From Prochlorococcus sp. AG-402-G10 (GTDB lineage Bacteria; Cyanobacteriota; Cyanobacteriia; PCC-6307; Cyanobiaceae): 64,000 nt of DNA. The stretch covers positions 36,870 to 100,869 of the forward strand of contig QCHT01000004.1 of assembly GCA_003279445.1 (NCBI GenBank). Reading direction: 5' to 3'. Positions 50,524-59,807 of this stretch are shown here, piece by piece. The stretch's first letter is position 1. The number at the start of each line of letters is the position of its first letter. The notes under the pieces are model-generated. The model was not told where the DNA came from. It worked only from the letters and a program-made list of their open reading frames with translations, and searched no databases. The position numbers and the translations under genes were made by a program.

Positions 50524-51200
50524 TCCAAGATCTAAAAGATAAGAAGTTGCGAGAAGAATTAGTTTTAGTTGCTAGACGAATTAACTCTATTGGCTTGAAT
50601 CAAGGGACATCTGGGAATTTGTCTGTCCGGATCAGTGATGGAATCCTTATTACTCCTAGTTCGTTGCCTTTTGAGGAAATGGAACCTAATGATTTAGTGG
50701 CTCTTGATTTATTAGGCAATCCTTTGTGGAAAGGCCAACTTCAGCCTTCTTCTGAATGGCGTCTTCATACAGACATTTTGAGAAAGAGGGTTGATATTGG
50801 AGCCATTATTCATTGTCATTCTGTTCATGCATCAGCCGTGTCTTGTCAGGAAAGAGCTATACCAAGCTTTCACTACATGACAGCAGTGGCAGGTGGAAAT
50901 GATATTCGATGTGCTACTTATGCCACTTTTGGTACAAAGGAATTCTCTGGATTTGCGTTAGAGGCTCTTGAAGGACGATTAGCATGTTTATTGGCACATC
51001 ATGGCCAAATGGCTCTTGGTGAGAATCTAAAAATAGCTTTTCAGATAGCTATGGAAGTAGAGACTTTGTCAAATATGTATTTAAAAGCTTCTCTATTAGG
51101 TGATCCTCCTCTTTTAACCAGTGAGCAGATGATAGAAGTGCACAACCAATTCAAATCTATGAATTATGGGAAGAAAGCCATTATGGATAAAGGGATCTGA
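50520..51200 (+). CDS. Class II aldolase (fuculose-phosphate-aldolase/Ald2-like)
   Basis: A 226-residue zinc aldolase. It has GLNQGTSGNLSVRI near residue 25, QPSSEWRLHTDI (Glu79), the zinc ligands His98 and His100 in IIHCHSVHASA, HYMTAVAGGNDIRCATYATF, and LLAHHGQMALG with His160. It resembles FucA-type aldolases more than the dehydratase MtnB. Coupled to mtnA, it may cleave methylthioribulose-1-phosphate to DHAP and methylthioacetaldehyde (DHAP shunt). Substrate is inferred from its neighbours, and MtnB remains an alternative. Confidence 0.82.
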   Translation: MIQDLKDKKLREELVLVARRINSIGLNQGTSGNLSVRISDGILITPSSLPFEEMEPNDLVALDLLGNPLWKGQLQPSSEWRLHTDILRKRVDIGAIIHCHSVHASAVSCQERAIPSFHYMTAVAGGNDIRCATYATFGTKEFSGFALEALEGRLACLLAHHGQMALGENLKIAFQIAMEVETLSNMYLKASLLGDPPLLTSEQMIEVHNQFKSMNYGKKAIMDKGI

Positions 51201-51309
51201 AGGGATAAGTTGCTGATTCGAGGCTAGAAGATGGCTGCTTTTTAATGGATGTCCTATGACACCTAATCAAGAATCAAGCCATCTCAAAAGAATTAATTAA
51301 TCTATAAGT

Positions 51310-51408
51310 ATGCCAACTAGCATTACGAAAATCATTGTATTGGTGATGGTGACTTTATTGCTTGCCTCTACTTTTGGTGGACTTGTTTTTGCGGTCCTTA
51401 AAAGTTAA
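51310..51408 (+). CDS. Tiny single-helix membrane protein (32 aa)
   Basis: A 32-residue frame reading MPTSITKIIVLVMV, TLLLASTFGGLVFAVLKS. It has one membrane helix and a basic end, like the small thylakoid proteins, but I cannot match it to a named Psb, Psa or Pet subunit. Its TAA and the ATG of the next gene overlap as TAATG (51406-51410), a translational coupling arrangement that supports it. Confidence 0.55.
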   Translation: MPTSITKIIVLVMVTLLLASTFGGLVFAVLKS

Positions 51409-51746
51409 TGAGATACTTATACCTTTTAGCTTGTTTGACTTTTGGATTGTTTATTCCTAGTGAGGCTAAGGCTGGATTCGACTGCAAAAGAGATGGAAAT
51501 CAGAGAGAACTTAATAAATGTGCCGATGAAGATTTGTCCAAGAGTGATTTAGAGCTTAAGGAGAAGCTAGGCAATGATGAAGTTTTTAAAAAGTGGAGAG
51601 CTGGTAGAGATGCAATTTGTGATCACATCACAAAAGAGCAATTTAATGGTGGTTCTATTCGACCAATGATGATTGCAGGTTGCCGTTCGAGGTTAAATTC
51701 AGAAGCACAAAGATTTTGTCTTACCGGTGATCCTAAATGTGGTTAA
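51408..51746 (+). CDS. Secreted LprI/DUF1311-like cysteine-containing protein
   Basis: A 112-residue exported protein. A signal peptide covers about residues 1-22 (LYLLACLTFGLFIPSEAKAG). The mature part reads FDCKRDGNQRELNKCADEDL, then AICDHITKE, AGCRSRLN and FCLTGDPKCG. The paired cysteines and the ELNKCA motif recall LprI/DUF1311 periplasmic proteins, some of which bind lysozyme. Coupled to the tiny membrane protein before it. Confidence 0.65.
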   Translation: MRYLYLLACLTFGLFIPSEAKAGFDCKRDGNQRELNKCADEDLSKSDLELKEKLGNDEVFKKWRAGRDAICDHITKEQFNGGSIRPMMIAGCRSRLNSEAQRFCLTGDPKCG

Positions 51747-52063
51747 AAGCCACTGAAGGATTAAGGATTTGATAATGAAAATTTATAAGCTTCTTCAAGA
51801 ATTCAAATGATCTTATAGAGGTCACAAATGCGTGATGTCTATAAATCCATCTCATAAAAAAATCACTCTTCTGGGTCAGACAAGTGATAGGAAGCAAGGT
51901 AGAAAAAAATAAAAATAACGAAAGGGGAATGTTCTACCTTCTGTGAAATACATTTTTCTTATTAGTTGAGTAATTGTATGAGATCAGTTCTTCTATGAAA
52001 TCTTCTACCTTTGTTTTATGTAGTCGTGCCATTTCCTTCAACATTTGCATGTGAGGTTCCGAC
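51747..52063. other. Non-coding stretch right of the salvage block
   Basis: About 320 bases with no convincing gene. A 24-codon frame (MSINPSHKKITLLGQTSDRK, near 51837) is too short to support. The end abuts the right copy of the tRNA-Thr repeat. Confidence 0.4.
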
Positions 52064-52147
<84 letters not shown>

Positions 52148-52159
<12 letters not shown>

Positions 52160-52229
52160 GATTTGAACCAACGTAGGCAGAGCCAGCGGATTTACAGTCC
52201 GCCCCCATTAACCACTCGGGCACCGACCC
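52148..52229 (-). tRNA. tRNA-Tyr (GUA)
   Basis: An 82-base class II tRNA with a long variable arm. Acceptor GGGTCGG pairs with CCGGCCC, and the anticodon loop CTGTAAA holds GTA. CCA is not encoded. Confidence 0.97.
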
Positions 52230-52334
52230 TAACCACCTAAGGACATTACCAGTTAAAGCGACGCAATATCTCAAATATGTTGGTCGTTTTATTCTGAGGT
52301 GTATACGATTTGTGAAGTACTTGCCTTGTAAGCA

Positions 52335-52784
52335 TTGATTAATTTATTGCTAATTAATGGTCCTAACCTTAATCTCCTTGGACAAAGAGAGCCTTCCCTT
52401 TATGGAGTTCAAACTCTAGAAACAATTGAATCTGAGCTTTATAAGAAAGCTCAGAAAGCAGAGATTCAGCTTGAAACTTTTCAGAGTAATTCTGAAGGAT
52501 CTTTGGTAGACCAAATTCAGAAAGCCATAGGTAGAATTGATGCCATTATGATCAATGCTGGTGCCTATACGCATACTTCTGTGGCTCTAAGAGATGCATT
52601 GCTAAGTTCAGAGATTCCTTATGTGGAATTGCATCTCACAAATACGTTCGCAAGGGAATCTTTTCGACACAGGTCTTTATTGGCAGATCGAGCAGTTGGT
52701 GTAATTAGTGGTTTTGGTCCAATGAGCTATCAACTTGCTTTTGAAGGGATTCTGTCTTTTTTGAAGCATCAAGCTAGGAAATGA
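52335..52784 (+). CDS. aroQ: 3-dehydroquinate dehydratase (type II)
   Basis: A 149-residue type II dehydroquinase. It has [20 protein letters not shown] with the catalytic Tyr, [32 protein letters not shown] and [20 protein letters not shown]. It makes 3-dehydroshikimate in the shikimate pathway. The start is a TTG at 52335 with no strong ribosome binding site. The stop overlaps the next start by four bases. Confidence 0.96.
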   Translation: MINLLLINGPNLNLLGQREPSLYGVQTLETIESELYKKAQKAEIQLETFQSNSEGSLVDQIQKAIGRIDAIMINAGAYTHTSVALRDALLSSEIPYVELHLTNTFARESFRHRSLLADRAVGVISGFGPMSYQLAFEGILSFLKHQARK

Positions 52785-53398
52785 TGGCAGTAGTTTTCGA
52801 GAAATCAAAGGCTTCTCAAAAGATTAAATGGTTGAAGACCTCAACAAGCCAAAGCTGGTTGGATCAGGCAATTGCTCATCCTTTAGAAATACTGATAGAT
52901 CATGCTAACTGTGAACGAAAAGCTGCTGGTGCGGCTATACAAATGATGTTTAGATATTTAGGTGAACCAGGCTTGGCAGAAGTTCTTAGCCCTCTTGCAA
53001 GAGAGGAGTTAGAACACTTTGAACGTGTTCTTGAGATTCTGAAATTAAGAGGCAGCTATCTAAAACCATTACAGGCCCCACCTTATGGATCTTTGTTGGC
53101 CAAAAGTATACGAAAAGAAGAACCATTACGAATGCTGGATAGCTTCTTAGTGGCTGGTTTGATCGAAGCGAGGAGCCATGAACGTATGGCTTTACTTTCC
53201 TTACATAGCCCTGATCAAGAGTTAAGAGCTTTATATGCTGAATTGCTTCGTAGCGAGGCTCGTCATTTTTGCCTTTATTGGACCTTGGCGGAAGAACGTT
53301 TTGATAAATCTGAAACTCTTAAACGATTAAATGAGCTTGCAGAAGTTGAATCTAAGATTCTTTCTGAAATTCATCATGAGCCAAGAATGCATAGCTAG
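52781..53398 (+). CDS. miaE: tRNA-(ms2io6A)-hydroxylase
   Basis: A 205-residue di-iron helix-bundle enzyme. Iron ligands are expected in [40 protein letters not shown] and [13 protein letters not shown], a ferritin-like E-x2-H pattern repeated. MiaE hydroxylates the isopentenyl group at A37 of some tRNAs. It is translationally coupled to aroQ (ATGA) and is followed after two bases by cobI. Confidence 0.9.
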   Translation: MMAVVFEKSKASQKIKWLKTSTSQSWLDQAIAHPLEILIDHANCERKAAGAAIQMMFRYLGEPGLAEVLSPLAREELEHFERVLEILKLRGSYLKPLQAPPYGSLLAKSIRKEEPLRMLDSFLVAGLIEARSHERMALLSLHSPDQELRALYAELLRSEARHFCLYWTLAEERFDKSETLKRLNELAEVESKILSEIHHEPRMHS

Positions 53399-53400
53399 AG

Positions 53401-54189
53401 ATGTTCCCCTTTAAGGATTTAAAGAAATATTTTTCTTTTTTAAACTCAAGAACAGAAAAAGTAACTGAACCAGGCTTAACTTTAGTAGGAGTTGGACCTG
53501 GTGATCCCTCGCTTTTAACTTTTGCGGCAGTCTCAGCTATTCAAGGTGCCAGTTTAGTTGCATACCCAGTAGCAAAAATGGGGTCAGAAGGAATGGCACA
53601 AAAAATAGCTTCAGAATTCCTGAAGGGAAAAAAGTGCATGCCAATATTATTCCCGATGATTACCGAACTAGATGCTTTGAAGGATGCATGGGAAGAGGGA
53701 AGTAGTCAGTTAGTAGAAGCAGTTAGAAGTGGAGAAAATGTCGTTTTACTTTGCCAAGGGGATCCTTCATTATATGCAACAAGTTCGTATATTTTGCTTC
53801 AAATTAGTATTAATTATCCAATGTGTCCTTTAAAAGTTATTCCTGGAATTTCTTCATTTAATGCTGCAGCTGCAATTGCTAAATTGCCTTTGTCTTTACA
53901 AAACGAGGAACTCTCAGTTTCCTGTGTCCCTGATAACCATGAAGCTCTTGAGCTTATGTTAGATGATTTTATGAGTTCAAGAAAAGTTTTGGTATTGCTA
54001 AAATTAGGTAAGAGGTGGAAATGGGTTAGAAGTATTTTGGAAGAAAAGAAGTTATTGGGAAATACACTATTTGTACAAAGAATTGGCTTTCCTGATCAGC
54101 TAATTGTTCAAGCAATTGATATGCCAGGGCATAATGTTCCTTATTTTTCTTTATTAATTATTAGAAAAAGACCCACATTATTTGACTAG
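53401..54189 (+). CDS. cobI: Precorrin-2 C20-methyltransferase
   Basis: A 262-residue SAM-dependent methyltransferase of the tetrapyrrole family. The N-terminal LVGVGPGDPSLLTFAAV (about residues 28-44), the mid VVLLCQGDPSLYATSSYIL and the PGISSFNAAAAIAKLPLSL are its three loops. It methylates precorrin-2 at C20 in cobalamin synthesis. About 25 extra residues precede the domain. Prochlorococcus makes pseudocobalamin, consistent with it. Confidence 0.92.
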   Translation: MFPFKDLKKYFSFLNSRTEKVTEPGLTLVGVGPGDPSLLTFAAVSAIQGASLVAYPVAKMGSEGMAQKIASEFLKGKKCMPILFPMITELDALKDAWEEGSSQLVEAVRSGENVVLLCQGDPSLYATSSYILLQISINYPMCPLKVIPGISSFNAAAAIAKLPLSLQNEELSVSCVPDNHEALELMLDDFMSSRKVLVLLKLGKRWKWVRSILEEKKLLGNTLFVQRIGFPDQLIVQAIDMPGHNVPYFSLLIIRKRPTLFD

Positions 54190-54313
54190 TTCAATCATGA
54201 CATTTAGGAATTTCCTGAAAATCCCCCCTTTTGAATGATCCCTTGCTCTTATAGATTGCTTGGTTAAAATAAATATTAAACCAACATAAATAGTTCAAGG
54301 TATATGATTTGCC

Positions 54314-54775
54314 ATGACAAAGCCTTGGCCTCTGAGTAGAGAGTTGCTTGTAGAAATCCTTTCTGATAAAATAAGTGATACTTTTGTTTGCAAGCTTATT
54401 TGGGAAAGACTTGATTACAAGCTTGTAGATAGTGAGTCGACCATATTTTTTGCTGGATTGAATACCCCTGAATATTGGAGTGAAAAATTCACAGAAGCAC
54501 CACAAGTGATTTCTAAGCGATCAGCTTCTATACATCTAACTAGATCTATACCAAAGGAATATAAGCAAGCTCTTAAAACCTGTTTGAATTTTGAGGGTTA
54601 TAAGATTAATGAACTGTTCCCTAGGAGAACTCGCCGAGCTACTGCCGTGAATTGGCTCTTAGCATGGACGTTGAGCAGAGGAGAGGCTTTGCCCAGCAAA
54701 GGCCCCTTACCAAAATTGTTTAATGTTCCGAAAGACCCTGTGTTGGGGCACCCTGGAGACCCATCTATCGAATGA
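54314..54775 (+). CDS. DUF1823-family cyanobacterial protein
   Basis: A 153-residue soluble protein. Its end PKDPVLGHPGDPSIE and the middle RRATAVNWLLAWTLSRGE are typical of the cyanobacterial/plastid family DUF1823, whose function is unknown. It starts with ATG 54314 (MTKPWPLSRELLVEIL). It lies between cobI and der on the same strand, with gaps over 100 bases. Confidence 0.8.
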   Translation: MTKPWPLSRELLVEILSDKISDTFVCKLIWERLDYKLVDSESTIFFAGLNTPEYWSEKFTEAPQVISKRSASIHLTRSIPKEYKQALKTCLNFEGYKINELFPRRTRRATAVNWLLAWTLSRGEALPSKGPLPKLFNVPKDPVLGHPGDPSIE

Positions 54776-54878
54776 ACTTTGGCTTAAGATACTTATAGTC
54801 TTTCTTCCCTTGTGCGAGAAAAGTTGGTTTATTTCTCTATAACTAAGTATTCTCAATAAAGAAGTATGTGAGGAAAAA

Positions 54879-56249
54879 ATGGCGCGACCTATCGTCGCCA
54901 TAATTGGTCGGCCCAATGTTGGCAAGTCGACTCTCGTTAATAGGCTATGTCGTAGTAAGGATGCAATAGTCTTTGATAAACCTGGCGTTACTAGAGATCG
55001 CAGTTATCAAGATGGTTTTTGGAGAGACAGAGAGTTTAAATTAGTTGATACTGGTGGCCTTGTTTTTGATGACGAGAGTGAATTCCTGCCTGAGATACGA
55101 GAACAAGTAAATCTAGCGATGTCAGAAGCTGCAATAGCGCTTGTGATAGTTGATGGGCAGCAAGGAATTACTGCCTCAGATCAGGCGATTGCCGAATGGC
55201 TTAGAAATTACAAATGCTCGATTCTTTTGGCTGTTAACAAATGTGAGTCGCCTGAATTGGGACTTGCGATGGCCGCAGATTTTTGGCAATTAGGTCTTGG
55301 GGAGCCTTATCCAGTTTCGGCTATTCACGGGGCTGGTACTGGTGACCTTCTTGATCACTTGATTGAATTACTTCCTCCTAAGGACAGCGTTCAAAATGAA
55401 GAGAACTCCATTCAGCTTTCAATCATTGGGAGACCAAATGTAGGCAAGTCAAGTCTCTTGAATGCAATATGTGGGGAGAATCGAGCAATAGTCAGTCCTG
55501 TTAGAGGTACTACACGTGACACCATTGATACTTCAATCATAAAAGAAGATCAATCATGGAAATTAATTGATACTGCAGGTATTCGTCGACGTAAAAGTGT
55601 GAATTATGGCCCTGAGTTTTTTGGAATTAACCGTAGTTTTAAAGCAATTGAGCGGAGTGACGTATGTATTCTTGTCATAGATGCATTGGATGGTGTAACT
55701 GAACAAGATCAACGCCTTGCAGGGAGAATTGAAGAAGAAGGCAGAGCTTGTTTGGTTGTTGTTAATAAGTGGGATGCAATTGAAAAAGATACATATACGA
55801 TGCCAGCAATGGAAAAGGAACTGAGATCAAAACTTTATTTTTTAGACTGGGCTGAGATGCTATTCGTTTCTGCATTGATGAAGCAAAGAATTAATCCAAT
55901 TTTTCGGTTTGCTTCTTTAGCTGTAGAACAGCATCGAAGAAGAGTCTCTACTTCCGTCGTTAATGAAGTTGTTACTGATGCCTTAAGTTGGCGAAGCCCG
56001 CCTACGAGTAGAGGAGGTAGACAAGGTCGTCTTTACTATGCAACTCAAGTAGCCAGCTCCCCTCCTAGCTTCACTTTTTTTGTAAATGACCCAAAGCTAT
56101 TTGGTGATTCATATAGAAGATATATAGAGCGCCAATTGCGAAATGGACTTGGTTTTCAAGGTACTCCTATAAAACTTTTTTGGAGAGGGAAGCAACAACG
56201 AGCGGCAGAAAGAGATTTGAAACGTCAACAAAATAACTCTTCGACTTAA
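54879..56249 (+). CDS. der: Ribosome-associated GTPase Der
   Basis: A 456-residue double-GTPase. The first G domain starts [20 protein letters not shown] (P-loop near 9-17) with DTGG; the second starts [18 protein letters not shown] near 185 with DTAG. NKCE and NKWD guanine-binding motifs occur once in each. A C-terminal KH-like domain follows. It is needed for 50S assembly. It lies three bases before the transporter gene that follows. Confidence 0.97.
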   Translation: MARPIVAIIGRPNVGKSTLVNRLCRSKDAIVFDKPGVTRDRSYQDGFWRDREFKLVDTGGLVFDDESEFLPEIREQVNLAMSEAAIALVIVDGQQGITASDQAIAEWLRNYKCSILLAVNKCESPELGLAMAADFWQLGLGEPYPVSAIHGAGTGDLLDHLIELLPPKDSVQNEENSIQLSIIGRPNVGKSSLLNAICGENRAIVSPVRGTTRDTIDTSIIKEDQSWKLIDTAGIRRRKSVNYGPEFFGINRSFKAIERSDVCILVIDALDGVTEQDQRLAGRIEEEGRACLVVVNKWDAIEKDTYTMPAMEKELRSKLYFLDWAEMLFVSALMKQRINPIFRFASLAVEQHRRRVSTSVVNEVVTDALSWRSPPTSRGGRQGRLYYATQVASSPPSFTFFVNDPKLFGDSYRRYIERQLRNGLGFQGTPIKLFWRGKQQRAAERDLKRQQNNSST

Positions 56250-56252
56250 GAG

Positions 56253-57140
56253 ATGGAGCTTTTGAGAAATGTCCCTATTGGGCAGTATGTAGCTGGAAAA
56301 TCAGGTTGGCTGAGGAGTTTGGACCCAAGGTTGAAATTCGCATGGGTACTAATGTTTTTGGTTTCGCCAGTGCTTGCAGGTCCTCTTTGGAGAGTAGCTT
56401 TAGCTCTAGCACTTCTGCTAATTACGGTGTGTCGATCCTTGCCTTTAAGAATTATTTGGCGGTCTTTCTCTCTTTTAATAATCTTTTCTATTTTGTGTGG
56501 TTTATTAGCAACTTTTTTGCCAACAAATGAAACTACTTCAGAAATAACAGTTCGTTCTCCCCAAGAACTCCCTAATTTGCTTCTCTCAGGCAGTCATTGG
56601 GAAATACTCAAGATCGGGACATATGTAATAGACAGACGATCTGCTGAATTAGGTCTCAAGACTTCAACCTTAATTTTTACTGTTGTTCATAGCGTCAACC
56701 TGATGTTATGTACTACTTCTCCGGAGGATTTGATGTGGACATTGAGATGGTATTTGAAACCTTTTGCTCTATTAGGCTTCCCATTAGACCGAATGAGTTT
56801 TCAATTACTTTTAGCATTACGCTTTATTCCTTTGGTTCAAGAGGAATTTCAGAACCTTATACGATCAATAATTAATAGAGCCATTAACTTTAAAGAACTC
56901 GGGCTTAAAAAATCTGTTGGCCTAATACTCTCTGTAGGAGAAAGGTTGTTGTCCAATATTTTATTAAGAGCTGAACAAGGTGCAGAATCTCTCTTAATTA
57001 GAAATCATGGCATGATATTGCACCCAAGTTCGCTAAAGCCTAAAGGGCTTATGAAGAGAAGTTCTGCCTGGCTTAATTTAATTGCCATCGCAGTACTTTT
57101 TATTACTATAATTCTCCGAAAAGAATATGGAGCATTTTGA
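56253..57140 (+). CDS. Energy-coupling factor transporter transmembrane protein (EcfT/CbiQ family)
   Basis: A 295-residue membrane protein of the CbiQ/EcfT type. It has an N-terminal SLDPRLKFAWVLMFLVS and several helices (VALALALLLITVCRSLPLRI, SFSLLIIFSILCGLLATFL). The conserved coupling motifs are the ESLLIRN-type AEQGAESLLIRNHG near residue 250 and the preceding RAINFKEL. It joins an ATPase pair and a substrate-binding S component to import vitamins or metals; the partner is not here. It lies three bases after der. Confidence 0.85.
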   Translation: MELLRNVPIGQYVAGKSGWLRSLDPRLKFAWVLMFLVSPVLAGPLWRVALALALLLITVCRSLPLRIIWRSFSLLIIFSILCGLLATFLPTNETTSEITVRSPQELPNLLLSGSHWEILKIGTYVIDRRSAELGLKTSTLIFTVVHSVNLMLCTTSPEDLMWTLRWYLKPFALLGFPLDRMSFQLLLALRFIPLVQEEFQNLIRSIINRAINFKELGLKKSVGLILSVGERLLSNILLRAEQGAESLLIRNHGMILHPSSLKPKGLMKRSSAWLNLIAIAVLFITIILRKEYGAF

Positions 57141-57291
57141 TACTTAATACTTTAATTTTAATCGGTGCTCATCCCTGACTTTTAAGTTCATTGATTTCTC
57201 TAAGGTTTAATATTAGGAATTAATATCATAAATTAATATTTTGATTGGTTCGAAGTAGTCTATTTGCATAGTTATGATTTTGGTTTGAAAA

Positions 57292-57564
57292 TTGCTTGCA
57301 AAATCTGAGTCTTATCTTAATCACCCCACTTTTGGGATGCTTTATTTGGTAACCCCTGCTGAGAAGGGTAGAGATATTTACGCAACATTATATGCTCAGA
57401 AGATGTTCTTCTTTGTGACTCTTGAGTCTTATGGGGCTGAATTTGAGGTCATTCCTTATATGGATGCTCGTTACTATGCGGAAATGAATATTTCACGCTG
57501 TAGAAAAAATAGGTCTATAGATTTAGAGTTTTGGCAAAAATTGTTCAGGCAGACTTTTATTTAA
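57292..57564 (+). CDS. pipX: PII-interacting protein PipX
   Basis: A 90-residue protein reading YLNHPTFGMLYLV, YATLYAQKMFFFVTL and the C-terminal helices EFWQKLFRQTF. This is PipX, the small partner of PII (GlnB) and coactivator of NtcA in nitrogen control. A TGA stop lies upstream in frame, so TTG at 57292 is the only start; no strong ribosome binding site is visible. It is 18 bases upstream of pipY. Confidence 0.93.
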   Translation: MLAKSESYLNHPTFGMLYLVTPAEKGRDIYATLYAQKMFFFVTLESYGAEFEVIPYMDARYYAEMNISRCRKNRSIDLEFWQKLFRQTFI

Positions 57565-57582
57565 GAGGCTTTAAAAATTTTT

Positions 57583-58209
57583 ATGAACCTGAAAGAATTG
57601 CGAAAATCTCTACCAAGCCGAGTCAAGGTTTTGGCAGTTAGCAAGGGACAGGATATTAGAGCAATTCGCTTACTGGCGTCTAGTGGGCAAATTGATTTTG
57701 GAGAAAGTAAAGTGCAAGAGGCATTACCAAAGTTGGATTCATTAAAAGACTTAATAGGTATTAGATGGCATTTTATTGGAAGTTTGCAAGCTAATAAGGT
57801 GAGACAGGTTGTACGTAACTTTGATACGATACATTCAGTAGACTCTTTGAAATTAGCTAAAAGAATTTCAAGAATTGCCGGTGAAGAATCTAAGACGCCA
57901 ACTGTGATGCTTCAAGTTAAGTTTCGCAATGATCCAAATAAAGGTGGTTTTAATTCTGAGGAGCTTTTAGATGCATGGACTGAAATTCTTCAACTCCAAA
58001 ACATCGCTTTGGTGGGTCTTATGACTATGGCCCCTCTTTCGCTTGATTTAGCTCAGAGAAAAGTATTATTTAAAGAATGCAGACTTTTCGCAGATAAGTT
58101 GCGTCTACAGGATTGTTCCATGGGAATGAGTGCAGACTGGAAGGAGGCTGTAGAGAGTGGTGCTACATGGATTAGATTGGGCACTTCTCTTTTTGGATCA
58201 AGATTGTGA
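57583..58209 (+). CDS. pipY: PLP homeostasis protein PipY (YggS/PROSC family)
   Basis: A 208-residue alanine-racemase-like fold binding pyridoxal phosphate. The Schiff-base Lys is in VKVLAVSKGQDI near residue 21, with DFGESKVQEALPKL, WHFIGSLQANKVR and a C-terminal GATWIRLGTSLFGSR. It buffers PLP and works with PipX. The order pipX-pipY is conserved in cyanobacteria. Confidence 0.93.
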   Translation: MNLKELRKSLPSRVKVLAVSKGQDIRAIRLLASSGQIDFGESKVQEALPKLDSLKDLIGIRWHFIGSLQANKVRQVVRNFDTIHSVDSLKLAKRISRIAGEESKTPTVMLQVKFRNDPNKGGFNSEELLDAWTEILQLQNIALVGLMTMAPLSLDLAQRKVLFKECRLFADKLRLQDCSMGMSADWKEAVESGATWIRLGTSLFGSRL

Positions 58210-58378
58210 TCTCAATTGCGGCGAGATATAAATAAACCCAATTGAAAACCTTGCCCCTATCTTAAAATAACGCTATTTAAATAATTAAGGAATATATTTA
58301 TTCTTCTTTCAAGGGGGAGACTCTTGAAGTTCGGTCTTAACCGAAACAGCTCAAAATCATTCAGAGAGGATTTAACAG

Positions 58379-58957
58379 GTGTCGCTTATTTCACGTCTTA
58401 GAGCCGTTGTCGCTGGTGATGATTACTTAGATGGTGACTTCGATGAGCTCGACTATGAAATGGCAGATGATTTTGATGCTGGGAATGACTCAGCTGGCGA
58501 TTATTCTAGTGGGCTTGCATCGCGTTCATCTTCTAATCCTTTTGATAACAGAGGAGGCTCTTCTAACGTGATAGGAATGCCTGGGATTGCAAATGCGACA
58601 GCAGAGGTAAGCCTAATGGAGCCAAGAAGTTTTGATGAAATGCCCAAAGCAATTCAGGCTTTGAGAGAGAGGAAAACTGTGATTTTGAATTTGACAATGA
58701 TGGAACCTGATCAAGCCCAAAGAGCAGTTGATTTTGTTGCCGGGGGTACTTTCGCAATTGATGGTCATCAAGAACGTGTAGGAGAAAGTATTTTCCTTTT
58801 TGCACCTAGTTGTGTCACGGTAACAAATTCATTCCAAGAGGAGCCTTCTCCTTCTAGTGTTATGAACAAAGATCCTGAAACCAGTACCCCTGAAACCGTT
58901 ATTGCACCTGAGCCAGCATGGGGTGCGGCTAGTACTTCTATGGCATCAGTGATTTAA
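58379..58957 (+). CDS. sepF: Cell division protein SepF (YlmF/Cdv2)
   Basis: A 192-residue protein. An N-terminal segment is [16 protein letters not shown], a flexible acidic and Ser-rich stretch follows, and the SepF core has [40 protein letters not shown] and [13 protein letters not shown]. SepF tethers FtsZ to the membrane. The start is GTG at 58379, preceded by AGAGAGGA. It is followed by proC. Confidence 0.94.
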   Translation: MSLISRLRAVVAGDDYLDGDFDELDYEMADDFDAGNDSAGDYSSGLASRSSSNPFDNRGGSSNVIGMPGIANATAEVSLMEPRSFDEMPKAIQALRERKTVILNLTMMEPDQAQRAVDFVAGGTFAIDGHQERVGESIFLFAPSCVTVTNSFQEEPSPSSVMNKDPETSTPETVIAPEPAWGAASTSMASVI

Positions 58958-58967
58958 GTCTTTTCAA

Positions 58968-59795
58968 GTGACCTTTTCTTTTGGGGTAATTGGTTTAGGG
59001 AAAATGGCTCAGCTTATTCTTAGGAGTTTGTTGGAGGCAGATAAATTTAAATCGGAAGAAGTGCTTGGAGTTGTTGGACAGCCTGGAAGTATCCAAAGGG
59101 CAGCGAAGTGCTTCTCAAATGATTTTCTTATTGTTGACGCTAAGGACCCTAGGGGAAATCATGTTTGGGATTTACCAGTGAAGCTTTTAGCAGTCAAGCC
59201 ACAACAATTAACTCAGATTAAAGAAAATTGCACCTATTCAATTAATTCAGCATCTGTGCAAAAGCCTTTGTTGATTTCTATTCTTGCTGGAGTGAAGTTG
59301 GACAGATTGCAAGCGTTGTTCCCTTCTCACGCTTGTGTTAGAGCTGTTCCTAATACCCCTGCACTTGTAAACTCAGGCGTAACAGGCTTGTCTTGGGGCG
59401 ATGATGTCTCAGCAGCCCAGCAAAGATTAGTTGTTGAATTTTTTCAGCCAATTAGCAAGGTATATGAATTACCCGAAGACCAATTAGATGCTTTTTTAGC
59501 TTTAACTTCTTCTGGACCGGCATATTTAGCACTTGTCTCAGAAGCATTAGCTGATGGAGCTGTAGCAGCAGGGCTGCCACGTCATTTATCTAACACCTTG
59601 ACGCATGCAACTATAGAAGGGACAGTGCGATTGCTTAAGGAAAAGGAGCTACACCCTGGCCAGTTGAAAGACATGGTTGCATCTCCTGCAGGAACAACTA
59701 TTAGGGCCTTGCGTCATCTGGAGAAAGAAGGTGTTCGCTCTGCTTTGATTGAGGCTGTTGTCCTGGCTGCGAAGAGGAGCAGAGAACTCTCTTAG
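58968..59795 (+). CDS. proC: Pyrroline-5-carboxylate reductase
   Basis: A 275-residue ProC. The N-terminal NAD(P)-binding motif FGVIGLGKMAQLILRSL (residues 4-20) is followed by AVKPQQ, VRAVPNTPALVNSGVTGL and the C-terminal TSSGPAYLALVSEALADGA with LKDMVASPAGTTI. It makes the last step of proline synthesis. The start is GTG at 58968, 10 bases after the sepF stop. Confidence 0.95.
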   Translation: MTFSFGVIGLGKMAQLILRSLLEADKFKSEEVLGVVGQPGSIQRAAKCFSNDFLIVDAKDPRGNHVWDLPVKLLAVKPQQLTQIKENCTYSINSASVQKPLLISILAGVKLDRLQALFPSHACVRAVPNTPALVNSGVTGLSWGDDVSAAQQRLVVEFFQPISKVYELPEDQLDAFLALTSSGPAYLALVSEALADGAVAAGLPRHLSNTLTHATIEGTVRLLKEKELHPGQLKDMVASPAGTTIRALRHLEKEGVRSALIEAVVLAAKRSRELS

Positions 59796-59807
59796 GGTTG
59801 AAAAAAA

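Noticed and set aside
54191-54505. Minus frame of 104 codons
   Set aside because: It overlaps the DUF1823 gene and has no protein-like features.
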